Source: Elusimicrobiota bacterium
Lineage (GTDB): Bacteria; Elusimicrobiota; Elusimicrobia; UBA1565; UBA9628
Direction: 5' to 3'
NCBI GenBank assembly: GCA_016194705.1
Contig: JACQAZ010000022.1
Coordinates: forward strand, 23,359 to 87,358
Length of the DNA stretch: 64,000 bases
Positions 1-9,025 of this stretch are shown piece after piece. A program made the position numbers and the translations under genes. The notes under the pieces are model-generated. The model had not been told where the DNA came from and did no database searches. It saw only the letters and a program-made list of their open reading frames with translations. Positions within the stretch are counted from its first letter, which is position 1, and each line of letters begins with the position of its first letter.

Positions 1-1
1 A

Positions 2-523
2 TCAACCTCGGAGATGGACTTTCTTCGGGCCGATCTTAGAAACGTGCCAAGTGTCGTCAAATTCCAAATCAAAGGACAAGTGTTGAGATTCTAATAGGGA
101 CGCCGCCGGAAGGAAAACGTACATTGTTCGACAGACGGCGGGAAAGCCCTCCGTTGATTTCACGAGACTTCGCCACTCATCTCGGTCTAAAATAGGCCCG
201 CTCTCTTGCCCTTGGCACCCGACGAAGTCCCTTCTCGCCGCATCCACCGCATCGTCGCTGAAAATTGGAACATCCTTGATCGACATCCCGACTCGTATGG
301 CATCGTAGGTCCGATGAAAATGGCGGTCGGATTCATTGCCCGTACGGACAGAGAGCCCGAAACAGAGTCCCATTAGGACAAGCATGCCCATTGCGATCCA
401 GCGCAGAAATGAACTTTTTGAGGGATTATTTGGACGTGGAAGCGGAGTGCGGCACGTGGGACAAAAATCGATAGCCTCGTTGTCGAGGTTCGCGGCGCAT
501 CCGGTGCATTTAACAATGCTCAT
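2..523 (-). CDS. zinc-ribbon, single-pass membrane protein of unknown function
   Basis: A complete 173-residue protein whose stop codon lies at the window edge. The N-terminus carries two CxxC knuckles (CTGC about residue 6 and CPTC about residue 22), a zinc-ribbon pattern common in small bacterial membrane proteins. A hydrophobic segment at about residues 41-59 (WIAMGMLVLMGL) is a single membrane span, followed by a roughly 110-residue soluble domain I do not recognise. By eye its base composition is more AT-rich than the genes that follow. A 19-bp motif shared with the region upstream of the gene ending at 53010 lies 30 bp before its start. This fits a recently acquired gene; its function is unknown. 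Confidence 0.7.
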   Translation of the reverse strand: MSIVKCTGCAANLDNEAIDFCPTCRTPLPRPNNPSKSSFLRWIAMGMLVLMGLCFGLSVRTGNESDRHFHRTYDAIRVGMSIKDVPIFSDDAVDAARRDFVGCQGQESGPILDRDEWRSLVKSTEGFPAVCRTMYVFLPAASLLESQHLSFDLEFDDTWHVSKIGPKKVHLRG

Positions 524-552
524 TGGTTTGCCTGACGCCGATATTCATTTCG

Positions 553-571
553 GCCTAACTTCTAATTAGAC
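553..571 (-). repeat. GCCTAAC-N5-ATTAGAC motif, shared with 53398-53415
   Basis: GCCTAAC, five bases, then ATTAGAC. On the minus strand this reads GTCTAAT-N5-GTTAGGC just upstream of the gene at 2-523. The same motif with a 4-base spacer precedes the gene at 53010-53375. GTTAGGC fits the GTTRRRY core of integron attC sites and GTCTAAT resembles the opposing core, but I cannot find the second pair of cores needed for a full attC site. Confidence 0.4.
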
Positions 572-658
572 GGCCCCTGTCTAACTCGGGACCATTGTGG
601 CCGTCTTCCGAATTGTAATGTGAAAACCGAGTTAAATCAAGAGGAAGGCTTTCCGTGA

Positions 659-683
659 TAGGCCGACCAGGGCGGTCGGCCTA
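659..683. repeat. 10-bp inverted repeat at the end of the small membrane-protein gene
   Basis: TAGGCCGACC, five bases, GGTCGGCCTA: a perfect 10-bp stem spanning the stop codon of the gene at 681-908. There is no T-run on either side, so it is not an obvious intrinsic terminator. The right arm continues as GGTCGGCCTAATC, a word that occurs twice more at 53417-53448. Confidence 0.6.
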
Positions 684-908
684 ATCTTGTTGACTTTCCT
701 CCGCCTTCCCGCCGCCGAACCAGGTCAGGTAGAGCGTGTACGCCAGGACCGCGACCAGGGCGACAACCGGAATGACGAGCCAGGGATGCTCGTGGAATCT
801 CTGCACGCAGAGCTCGTAGAGCTCCTTGCGAGCCTGCTCGCCGCGCACGGAATAGCGCGAGGTGTTGATCGCGTCGTCGAGCTTGCCCACGTTCTTCCAG
901 TCGGCCAT
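681..908 (-). CDS. small single-pass membrane protein
   Basis: A 75-residue protein starting MADWKNVGKL. I chose this start because a GGATGGAG ribosome-binding-like sequence precedes it; an in-frame ATG 18 bases upstream is less well placed. Residues 1-40 are charged and soluble, residues about 43-63 (LVIPVVALVAVLAYTLYL) form one transmembrane helix, and a short acidic tail follows. No family is recognised. It is divergent from the transporter gene at 1006, and the roughly 100-bp gap must hold both promoters. Confidence 0.55.
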   Translation of the reverse strand: MADWKNVGKLDDAINTSRYSVRGEQARKELYELCVQRFHEHPWLVIPVVALVAVLAYTLYLTWFGGGKAEESQQD

Positions 909-993
909 GGCGCTCCATCCTACCAAATGACGGCGGCAATAGGCCCACGCCCGACGGGGCCCAAAGCCCCTGAATAGAGCCCTCCATTCCTCT

Positions 994-999
994 TATACT
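994..999 (+). promoter_or_regulatory. -10 box of a leaderless transcript (gene at 1006)
   Basis: TATACT ends exactly six bases before the ATG at 1006, which places the expected transcription start on the A of the start codon. No good -35 (TGAATA at 971-976 is the best) and no Shine-Dalgarno sequence is present. Confidence 0.55.
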
Positions 1000-1005
1000 G
1001 ACCCC

Positions 1006-2889
1006 ATGCACTTGCTTGGCGCTTTGGCCGCCCTTTTTCTGGCTTTGCCCTCGAATGCGGTCGACACCCGCACGGGCGAGCAAGCCCCGGCGCCGCGGGT
1101 CGTCGTCGCGGCCGTCACGGGAGCTCAACTTCCGCAGCTGACCAAGCTCGAGACCAAGACCGAGCTCGGAGTCGGCGCGATCGCGCAGGTCGACGGCGCG
1201 CAAACGATCCAACCGCTTTCGCTTCCCGCTCTCGAGCGCCTCGCGGCGGCCCCGGAGGCCGTCGTAGGCCTTCAGGAGCAGCAGGCCGCGAGGCTCGCGC
1301 TCGAGCTCGGGCTCACGCCCTCGGCGCGCGCATCAATCGACAAAGCGCTCGCCCAGCCTGACGCCGCGCTGGGCTCCGCCGTGACCCTGCTCTCGGTTGT
1401 CAGAGACGATCTCTCCGGCAAGCAAAAGGCGAGTCCCGATGACGGGACCCAGGCCGCTCTCGCGAGCCTCGATCTCTTCTTCTCGGGGATCAAGTCGGGA
1501 AGGCCGGACGCCGTGACCGCTCTGCGGTCCGCCGAGGGGGCCTCATGGCGCTCGCGCTTGGCCGCGCTGCGCCCCGCCTGGCTTGGCCGCGCGAAGAGGG
1601 ACGACGGCGCTCGCATCCCCCCTCCCCTGCGGCCAGGCGACCCCGGGAGGCCCCAAGGCCCGCCGGAAGAAGGAAAGCTCGTGCGCTGGGCCTTCCTCTG
1701 GAATTTCGCCACGATCGCGGCCTACACGATCATCGGCGCGGTGAAGCAGGGCATGCTGATGCACCGCTTCGGAGAGCAGATCATCCCGCTGGTCTACATC
1801 GCCAGCGCCTTGGTCACTGGCGTCGCGGTCTGGATTTACGGCCATTACGTCGGGAAGGTCTCGCGCAAGGCCTTGATCAAAGGCACCCTCTTCGCGCTGG
1901 GCGCGAGCCTCGCGGCGTGGACGGGCCTCATCTTCGCTTTCGGCGCGGCCAACGCCTGGCTCTCGTTTGGCTTCTCGCTGTGGGCGGACGTCTTCGGCAT
2001 CATGTCGGTGACCCTGTTTTGGAGCTACGTCAACGACGCCTTCACGACCGAGGCGGCCAAGCGCCGCTTCGGCCTGATCGGCGCGGCGGGGCCCTTGGGC
2101 AGCATACTCGGCTCGCTGCTGACCTTGCTCGGCGCCGTCAAAATCGGACTCACGCCGCTGCTGGCCGCCGCGACCTTGCTGTTCGCCGCGACGGGCTTCT
2201 TCTTCGCCGCCATGGACCGGCTGCCGCATCCGAAATCCACGGAGCCGTCACCCGCGCCGCAACCGAATAGGCCGCAGAAGGGCATACTCAGGGTCATCGC
2301 GTCTTCTCCCTACCTCGTGTTCTTGAGCCTGCTCGTCGCGATGGAGCGGATGGTCCCCGACTTCTCGAATTATCTCTTCAGCGCCGCGACCCACGCGGCC
2401 TACCCGAGCGTGGAGGCGCTGACGCGCTTCTCCGGTCTCTTCGGGCTCTGGCAGGGCGTCTTCTCGCTCGCGGCGAGCCTGTTTCTGACGAAGTTCTTCC
2501 TGAAGAAGCTCGGCGTCGGCCCCGCTCTGATGAGCTCGCCGCTGGCCAATCTGGTCGGCTTCCTGGTCTATCCGTTCGCGCCGGCTCTGCCGTGGACGGT
2601 CGGCTACAACGACGTCGAGGGGCTGTTCCGCTACACGACCTTCAAGGCCGCCAAGGAGGCGACCTACACGGCGCAGGACCACAACGTCATCTACCGCGTC
2701 AAAGCCTTCGTCGAGATGTTCTTGTACCGTCTGGCCAGGGGTGCTGCAGGAATCATTTTGCTCTTGTTGACCGGCAAGATGTTCCTCGGCCTTGGCGTCG
2801 TCAGCGTGGCGTGGACGGGAGCGGCGTTGGCGCTTCTGTGGATCTACGCCGCCTGGCGCGTCGGCCGCGAAGCGAAGCTCTCCGCCTAG
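1006..2889 (+). CDS. NTP/NDP-exchanger-like (TLC/MFS-type) carrier with long N-terminal extension
   Basis: 627 residues. Residues 1-19 look like a signal peptide. Residues about 20-215 form an Ala-rich extension, and from about residue 225 a multi-helix carrier domain (roughly 10-12 spans) runs to the C-terminus. The segments FWSYVNDAF, AAKRRFGLIGAAG and AKEATYT resemble the conserved helices of the Npt/Tlc nucleotide transporter family, which also includes many free-living bacterial members of unknown substrate. The known family members lack a 200-residue exported domain, so the extension is unusual and may be periplasmic. A TATACT box six bases before the ATG suggests a leaderless mRNA. Its last four bases overlap the convergent gene ending at 2886. 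The substrate is not predictable from sequence. Confidence 0.7.
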   Translation: MHLLGALAALFLALPSNAVDTRTGEQAPAPRVVVAAVTGAQLPQLTKLETKTELGVGAIAQVDGAQTIQPLSLPALERLAAAPEAVVGLQEQQAARLALELGLTPSARASIDKALAQPDAALGSAVTLLSVVRDDLSGKQKASPDDGTQAALASLDLFFSGIKSGRPDAVTALRSAEGASWRSRLAALRPAWLGRAKRDDGARIPPPLRPGDPGRPQGPPEEGKLVRWAFLWNFATIAAYTIIGAVKQGMLMHRFGEQIIPLVYIASALVTGVAVWIYGHYVGKVSRKALIKGTLFALGASLAAWTGLIFAFGAANAWLSFGFSLWADVFGIMSVTLFWSYVNDAFTTEAAKRRFGLIGAAGPLGSILGSLLTLLGAVKIGLTPLLAAATLLFAATGFFFAAMDRLPHPKSTEPSPAPQPNRPQKGILRVIASSPYLVFLSLLVAMERMVPDFSNYLFSAATHAAYPSVEALTRFSGLFGLWQGVFSLAASLFLTKFFLKKLGVGPALMSSPLANLVGFLVYPFAPALPWTVGYNDVEGLFRYTTFKAAKEATYTAQDHNVIYRVKAFVEMFLYRLARGAAGIILLLLTGKMFLGLGVVSVAWTGAALALLWIYAAWRVGREAKLSA

Positions 2890-3584
2890 ACCGTCGGCGC
2901 GGCCCCGCTCTGCGCCTGGCGCTTTTCGAGCCACTTCTTGCCGACCGCGGCGACCTCCTCGGGCGAGATCCCCTTGTTCTTCTGCCAGGCGATGAGCTTC
3001 ATGTAGGCGGCCTCGAACTCGGCGACGACGGTCGCGGCGGTCACGCGCTTGATCCCTTGCTGGGGCCTCTCCTTCAAGATCCGGTGGTAGAGCTGGTCGG
3101 TCGGCGTGCCGGAGGGTGCCACGATCCTGCGGTAGAACGGCGGCGACATGTCGATGCCCGTGGGCTGCAAGGTCGAGAGCGCGGTGGTCGTGCCGTCCTC
3201 GTAGCGCACCGAGAGCTCGATCCAGGACGGGACCTTCGGATGCTCGTAGAGGAAGGCGGCGACCCCGTCGCTTTCCTTGAGCAGGAACCAGATCTTGAAG
3301 GCCGGCAGCTTGTCGGCCGTGTAGACGCCGCAGTCCTGAAAGCCGTTGAAGGTCAAGGGCTTGGCCAACGCCTCCATCGCGGCCGGATCGCGCCACGAGA
3401 CGAAGGTCTCGCGCCGCAGCTCGATGGCGTCGGGCTGCTGGGCGAGCGCTTTCTCGCCGATGCCGCTGAGGAAGGCCCGCGCGACAGAACGCATGAACAG
3501 CTTGATGACGACGCGCAGCACGATCGGAACGACGATCAGCGCGAGTAGGGCGAGCGCGGCCAGCATCGGCAGAGTGGGCTTCAT
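2886..3584 (-). CDS. membrane-anchored protein of unknown function
   Basis: 232 residues. The N-terminal hydrophobic stretch at residues 6-28 (LPMLAALALLALIVVPIVLR) is a signal anchor, followed by a soluble alpha/beta domain with no motif I recognise. A perfect TATAAT box (3592-3597, inside the palindrome GGCTATAATAGCC) ends seven bases before the ATG, so the message is probably leaderless. It lies downstream of the caspase gene on the same strand but, given its own promoter, is probably a separate unit. Function unknown. Confidence 0.65.
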   Translation of the reverse strand: MKPTLPMLAALALLALIVVPIVLRVVIKLFMRSVARAFLSGIGEKALAQQPDAIELRRETFVSWRDPAAMEALAKPLTFNGFQDCGVYTADKLPAFKIWFLLKESDGVAAFLYEHPKVPSWIELSVRYEDGTTTALSTLQPTGIDMSPPFYRRIVAPSGTPTDQLYHRILKERPQQGIKRVTAATVVAEFEAAYMKLIAWQKNKGISPEEVAAVGKKWLEKRQAQSGAAPTV

Positions 3585-3591
3585 GCCGGCT

Positions 3592-3597
3592 ATTATA
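3592..3597 (-). promoter_or_regulatory. TATAAT -10 box, leaderless promoter for the 2886-3584 gene
   Basis: Consensus TATAAT on the minus strand, seven bases from the ATG at 3584 and embedded in a small palindrome. No Shine-Dalgarno sequence fits in the seven-base gap. Confidence 0.6.
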
Positions 3598-3646
3598 GCC
3601 GCCGCTGGCGCGGCGCGCCAGGTGATTTAGGTTACCCGGCGGGAGC

Positions 3647-4927
3647 CTATTCGAAGGAGGCCAAGACCCGCTCGCCCGCGGTTCCTGACACTGTAGGAGT
3701 CTGGGCCCGATTCTGCCGGCGTCCATCTTCCTCGACGCGCGGCTTGAGGTATTCGTAGAGCCCTTGGGCCGTCACGCGTCCGCGCGCGTCCTTGGCAGCG
3801 CCGCCGAGCCCTTTGAGGAAGTGGTAGGTGAACGTCCCATGACCCTGGTCGTCGAGCGTCCCCGTGATCTGCGCGCCGCCGGCGGCCGCGAACACCGTCA
3901 GCGAGGCGTCGGGGACGATCCCCTCCTCGAGCTTCGTGACCAGCGGCCGCGCGCCTTTCGGAAGGACGGAGCGGCCTCCCGCGCCGGAGAAGCAGGCGTC
4001 GAGCGCGACGACGACCTCGCGCGCCTTGAGCTTGGCCAGGGAGGCGTACAGGCGCTTGAGGGAGAAGGCGCTCGACTCGAGAAAGGCTGGGTCGCCGTCC
4101 CAAGGGAGAAGATACGGCGCGCCGCTGCCCGTGTCGGGGGCGCCGTGGCCCGAGTAGTAGAAGAACACGGTCGAGTCGGGCCCCGCGTTGCGCGGAAGCC
4201 ATTCCTCGAGATAGCTCTGGAGTCCGGAGAACGTCGCCTGAGGCCCCGAGAGCAGGATCACGTTTTTTTCGGGGTATCCGAGGGCGATGAGATGCCTTCG
4301 CACGGCCTGGCCGTCGCGCTCCGCGAATTGGGCTGCAGGGAGCTTGGCGTAGTTCTCGACCGACACGATCACCGCGAAGGCGTGAGGCCTCTCTTTGAGC
4401 CTTCGCTGCGGGTAGTCCACATCCGAGCGGATGCCCGCTCCCGCCGAGGCTTCTCCGGCGGGAGGGCGCGCCGAGGCTTGGGCCTTCTGAGCCTCGAGGG
4501 CCTTCTCCAGCGCCGGGACCATGGACGCGAAGCCGCGGCGGCGGGCCGACTGCGCGTCCTTGAGCGTCACCACCGCTCCCCGGCGGAGCACCAAGTCGAG
4601 CATGTCCTGATGCCCGCCGGCGACCGCGCAGCCGACCGCGCTTTCGCAGCCCGTGGTCATGGGCATGTGGGGGCAGCGCTGGTTGACGTCGGCCCCGCCG
4701 TCGAGCAGGGCGCTTGCCGCATCGAGGCGCCCGTGCAGGGCGGCCAGGAGCAATGGCGTCATCTGGCCGTGTACGAGGATGTTCTTCTCGGCGTTGGGGT
4801 CGGCGCCGCGGTCGAGCAGGGAGCGCACTTCCCTGGCGTCGCCGCGCTTGGCCGCGTCCATCAGGGGCGACATGCAGCCCGAAGCCGCCAGCGCGACGGC
4901 GCAGAGCAATCGAGTCCGCCGGACCAT
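3647..4927 (-). CDS. ankyrin-repeat / caspase-like (C14) lipoprotein
   Basis: 426 residues. The N-terminus (MVRRTRLLCAVALAASGC) ends in a lipobox-like ASGC with Cys18, predicting a lipoprotein. Residues about 20-140 contain ankyrin-type repeats (LLDRGADPN, LLDGGADVN, LVLRRGAVV). Residues about 180-420 are a caspase-fold domain with the expected dyad: His261 in YYSGHG and Cys312 in ALDACFSG. The ATG shares its A with the TGA of patD (TGATG), so the two genes are translationally coupled; a much longer upstream reading frame is only the shadow of patD. Caspase-like proteases act in regulated proteolysis and bacterial cell death, but the substrate here is unknown. Attachment to an aldehyde dehydrogenase operon is unexpected. 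Confidence 0.85.
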   Translation of the reverse strand: MVRRTRLLCAVALAASGCMSPLMDAAKRGDAREVRSLLDRGADPNAEKNILVHGQMTPLLLAALHGRLDAASALLDGGADVNQRCPHMPMTTGCESAVGCAVAGGHQDMLDLVLRRGAVVTLKDAQSARRRGFASMVPALEKALEAQKAQASARPPAGEASAGAGIRSDVDYPQRRLKERPHAFAVIVSVENYAKLPAAQFAERDGQAVRRHLIALGYPEKNVILLSGPQATFSGLQSYLEEWLPRNAGPDSTVFFYYSGHGAPDTGSGAPYLLPWDGDPAFLESSAFSLKRLYASLAKLKAREVVVALDACFSGAGGRSVLPKGARPLVTKLEEGIVPDASLTVFAAAGGAQITGTLDDQGHGTFTYHFLKGLGGAAKDARGRVTAQGLYEYLKPRVEEDGRRQNRAQTPTVSGTAGERVLASFE

Positions 4928-6444
4928 CAGGCCGGGTCGCCGAAGGCCGTGTAGTGCCAGGGCTTGCGCGCGGCGCCCGTGGTCTCGACCATCACGTGCT
5001 TGACGATCGAGTAGTCCTCGAGGGCGTACTTCGACATGTCCTTGCCGAAGCCCGACTGCTTGAAGCCGCCGTGAGGCATCTCGGAGGCGATCGGCAGATG
5101 GTCGTTGACCCAGACCGTGCCGAAGCGCAGGGCGTTGGCGACGCGAAAGGCCTTCTGGACGTCCTTGGTCCAGACCGAGCCGGCCAGCCCATAGGGCACG
5201 TCGTTGGCCAAGGCGATCCCTTCGGCCTCGTTCTTGAAGGACAGGATGCAGACCACCGGCCCGAAGATTTCTTTTTGCACGAGCTCGGCGTCCTGAGAGA
5301 CGCCCGAGACGATGGTAGGCTCGAAAAAGAATCCTTTCTTGAGGCTCTTCGGGCGTGCGCCTCCCAAGAGGACCTTGGCGCCCTTGGCGCGGGCCAGAAA
5401 CCCTTCGACGCGCTCGCGCTGCTCGGCGCAGATCAAGGGACCCATGTCCGTGTCGGCTTTCGAGGGATCGCCGACGCGGACCTTGGCGGCTTCCTTCACG
5501 AAGGCCTCGGTAAACCGCTTGAGCGCGCCGTCCTCGACGTAGATGCGGGTCGCCGCGGTGCAGTCCTGGCCGCAATTGACGAAGGACGCGACGACCGCGC
5601 CCTGCACGGCGGCCGCGATGTCGGCGTCCTCGAAGACGACGAACGGCGCCTTGCCGCCCAGCTCAAAATGCAGCCGTTTGACCGTCGAGGCCGCCTGGCC
5701 CATGATCTTCTTGCCCGTCTCGGTGTCGCCGGTAAACGAGATCATGCGCACGTCGGGATGCGAGGTCAGCGCCCGCCCGGTCTCCTCGGCGCCCGTGACG
5801 ACGTTGATTACGCCGTCCGGAAAGCCCGCTTCTTGCGCCAGCCTTGCGATCTCCAAAGTCGTCAGCGGAGTCAGCTCAGAGGGCTTGATCACGCAGGTGT
5901 TGCCGGCGGCCAAGGCGGGTCCAAGCTTCCACACGGCCATCATCAAGGGGTAGTTCCAGGGCGCGACCAAGGCGACCACCCCTACGGGTTCTCGTCGGAT
6001 GATCGAGGTATAGCCCGGGGAATACTCGCCGGAGGCGGAGCCTTCGCAGACGCGCGAGGCCGCGGCGAAGAAGCGCAGGTTGTCGACCGCAAACGGAATG
6101 TCGCCGTCCCGGGCGAGCTTGATGGGCTTGCCGGTGTTCTGGGATTCGAGCTGAGCGAGCTCCGCGAGGTTGGCCTCGATGAGGCCCGCCCATTTCAGGA
6201 GGAGCCCCGCGCGCTCGGCCGGAGATTTCCCCGACCAGATCCCGGAGTCGAAGGCCTTCTTGGCGGCCGCCACGGCCTGGCCGACCTCGAGGGGGCTCGC
6301 GTCATAGGCCTCGGCGATGGTCTCCTCGGTGGCCGGATTGAGGATCCGGCGCGTCGTGCCGCGGGCCGAGACGACCCACTGGCCGTCGATGAGCATCTTG
6401 ACGGTCTTCACCTTGACTCCGTTCTTGGTCGCGGTCGCGGTCAT
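4927..6444 (-). CDS. patD: gamma-aminobutyraldehyde dehydrogenase
   Basis: 505 residues of the NAD(P)-dependent aldehyde dehydrogenase family, which oxidises 4-aminobutanal to GABA. Family landmarks are PWNYPLMM, the catalytic glutamate in ELGGKAP and the catalytic cysteine in CGQDCTAA. Remembered E. coli PatD (YdcW) is closely similar throughout, including SEMPHGG near the end. It lies one base after the putrescine aminotransferase patA, its direct upstream enzyme, and its stop overlaps the start of the caspase gene. A roughly 15-residue Lys/Thr-rich N-terminal tail is extra. The assignment rests on family resemblance plus context. Confidence 0.88.
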   Translation of the reverse strand: MTATATKNGVKVKTVKMLIDGQWVVSARGTTRRILNPATEETIAEAYDASPLEVGQAVAAAKKAFDSGIWSGKSPAERAGLLLKWAGLIEANLAELAQLESQNTGKPIKLARDGDIPFAVDNLRFFAAASRVCEGSASGEYSPGYTSIIRREPVGVVALVAPWNYPLMMAVWKLGPALAAGNTCVIKPSELTPLTTLEIARLAQEAGFPDGVINVVTGAEETGRALTSHPDVRMISFTGDTETGKKIMGQAASTVKRLHFELGGKAPFVVFEDADIAAAVQGAVVASFVNCGQDCTAATRIYVEDGALKRFTEAFVKEAAKVRVGDPSKADTDMGPLICAEQRERVEGFLARAKGAKVLLGGARPKSLKKGFFFEPTIVSGVSQDAELVQKEIFGPVVCILSFKNEAEGIALANDVPYGLAGSVWTKDVQKAFRVANALRFGTVWVNDHLPIASEMPHGGFKQSGFGKDMSKYALEDYSIVKHVMVETTGAARKPWHYTAFGDPA

Positions 6445-6445
6445 G

Positions 6446-7822
<1,377 letters not shown>

Positions 7823-7834
7823 GGTGTCACCTGT

Positions 7835-9025
7835 TCAAATCGCCAATGGATGGGCGATCGTTTCTACGATGGAAAAGACCTTCCGGGCCTTGAGCTCGCG
7901 GAAGAAAACGTCGGGATCGAGGATGCTCTCGGGGGCGCCGGCGCCGGCCGAGACCTGGCTCTTGCGGTGGCCGAGCATGACCGACACGATGGCGCCGGTA
8001 AAGCCCACTCCGAGCGCTCCGGCGGAGATGAGCTTGGTCGGCCGGATCTCGCAGTCCCAGACCTTGATCAAAGGCTTCTTGTGGCGCGTGCCCGAGAGCC
8101 GCACGCGCAGGACCTCGAAATCTTGGGGCGAGGCGAAGGAACGCTGCGAGGCCTTGACCGCGCTTTGCTGGGCCAAAGCGGTCACGAAGTGCCGGGGTGA
8201 GATTTCGTATCCGTTCACCCGGACGGGCTTGTCCTGCGAGAGGCCCATGCCGACGAGCATGCCGAGCTGGCGCTTGACCGATTCGGGGTAGACGATCTTG
8301 AAGAAGAGATTCTTGACGCCTTTGTCCTTCAGATATGCGGGCAAAGTGGCCGTCTCCGAGTGGATGACCGTGCCCGCGGTCACGCGGCCGATGGGCTCCT
8401 TGAAGTCGAGCCCCTCGGGCTGGCTGTGGGCCGGAACGTCGACCATGCGGCCTTTCCAGAGGATCGGGGCCGGGGCCTCGTATTCGGCGAGCATCGTGCG
8501 GATCGAGAAAGGCGGCAGGAAGCTTTCCTCGGAAAGCGACGGGTCGAACCCGGCGTCGTAGATGCCCACCGTGTCGAGCGTCTCGAAGCCTCCGCTCATG
8601 CGAGCGACCATCATGTTGGTGATCCCCGGCGTAGAACCGCAGCCCAGACATGCCAGCAGGCCTGCCTTGCGGAACTCGGCGTCCCGTTTGAGCTGCTTCA
8701 ACGTCATGTGGTAGAGGCCGCCGAGGTCGGCGTAATGCGCCTTGAGCGCGAGGCTCAAGTCCATCGCCTTGAGGTTGAACTCGTACCAGGCGGCGTTGAG
8801 CACCGAGTCGGTCCCCTTGAGCGCTCTTGCGGCGGCCGCCGTTTTCGTGATATCCACCTTGAGGGGGCGGATCTTCTTGCGGTTCGGGATGAGGGCGAGC
8901 ACCGCCTTGGCCCGCGCGAGGTTCATATCAGCCGCGAGGACCTGCGTGACTCTCCGGTCGGCCGCCAGATCGTGCAGGGCCGCCTCGGCCATGAGCCCGA
9001 AGCCGCCGAGCACCGCGACTTTCAC
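7835..9025 (-). CDS. saccharopine dehydrogenase family oxidoreductase, lysine 6-dehydrogenase-like
   Basis: 396 residues from a GTG start whose GTGA overlaps the gabT stop. The Rossmann motif VAVLGGFGLMAEA opens the protein. The pattern of NAAWYEFN, YADLGGLYH and GSTPGITNMM matches the saccharopine dehydrogenase superfamily that includes L-lysine 6-dehydrogenase (oxidative deamination of the lysine epsilon amino group). It could instead act on another diamine-derived imine. Neighbouring aminotransferases and patD suggest that its product, an aminoaldehyde or its cyclic imine, is handled by the same operon. The exact substrate is uncertain. Confidence 0.75.
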   Translation of the reverse strand: MKVAVLGGFGLMAEAALHDLAADRRVTQVLAADMNLARAKAVLALIPNRKKIRPLKVDITKTAAAARALKGTDSVLNAAWYEFNLKAMDLSLALKAHYADLGGLYHMTLKQLKRDAEFRKAGLLACLGCGSTPGITNMMVARMSGGFETLDTVGIYDAGFDPSLSEESFLPPFSIRTMLAEYEAPAPILWKGRMVDVPAHSQPEGLDFKEPIGRVTAGTVIHSETATLPAYLKDKGVKNLFFKIVYPESVKRQLGMLVGMGLSQDKPVRVNGYEISPRHFVTALAQQSAVKASQRSFASPQDFEVLRVRLSGTRHKKPLIKVWDCEIRPTKLISAGALGVGFTGAIVSVMLGHRKSQVSAGAGAPESILDPDVFFRELKARKVFSIVETIAHPLAI

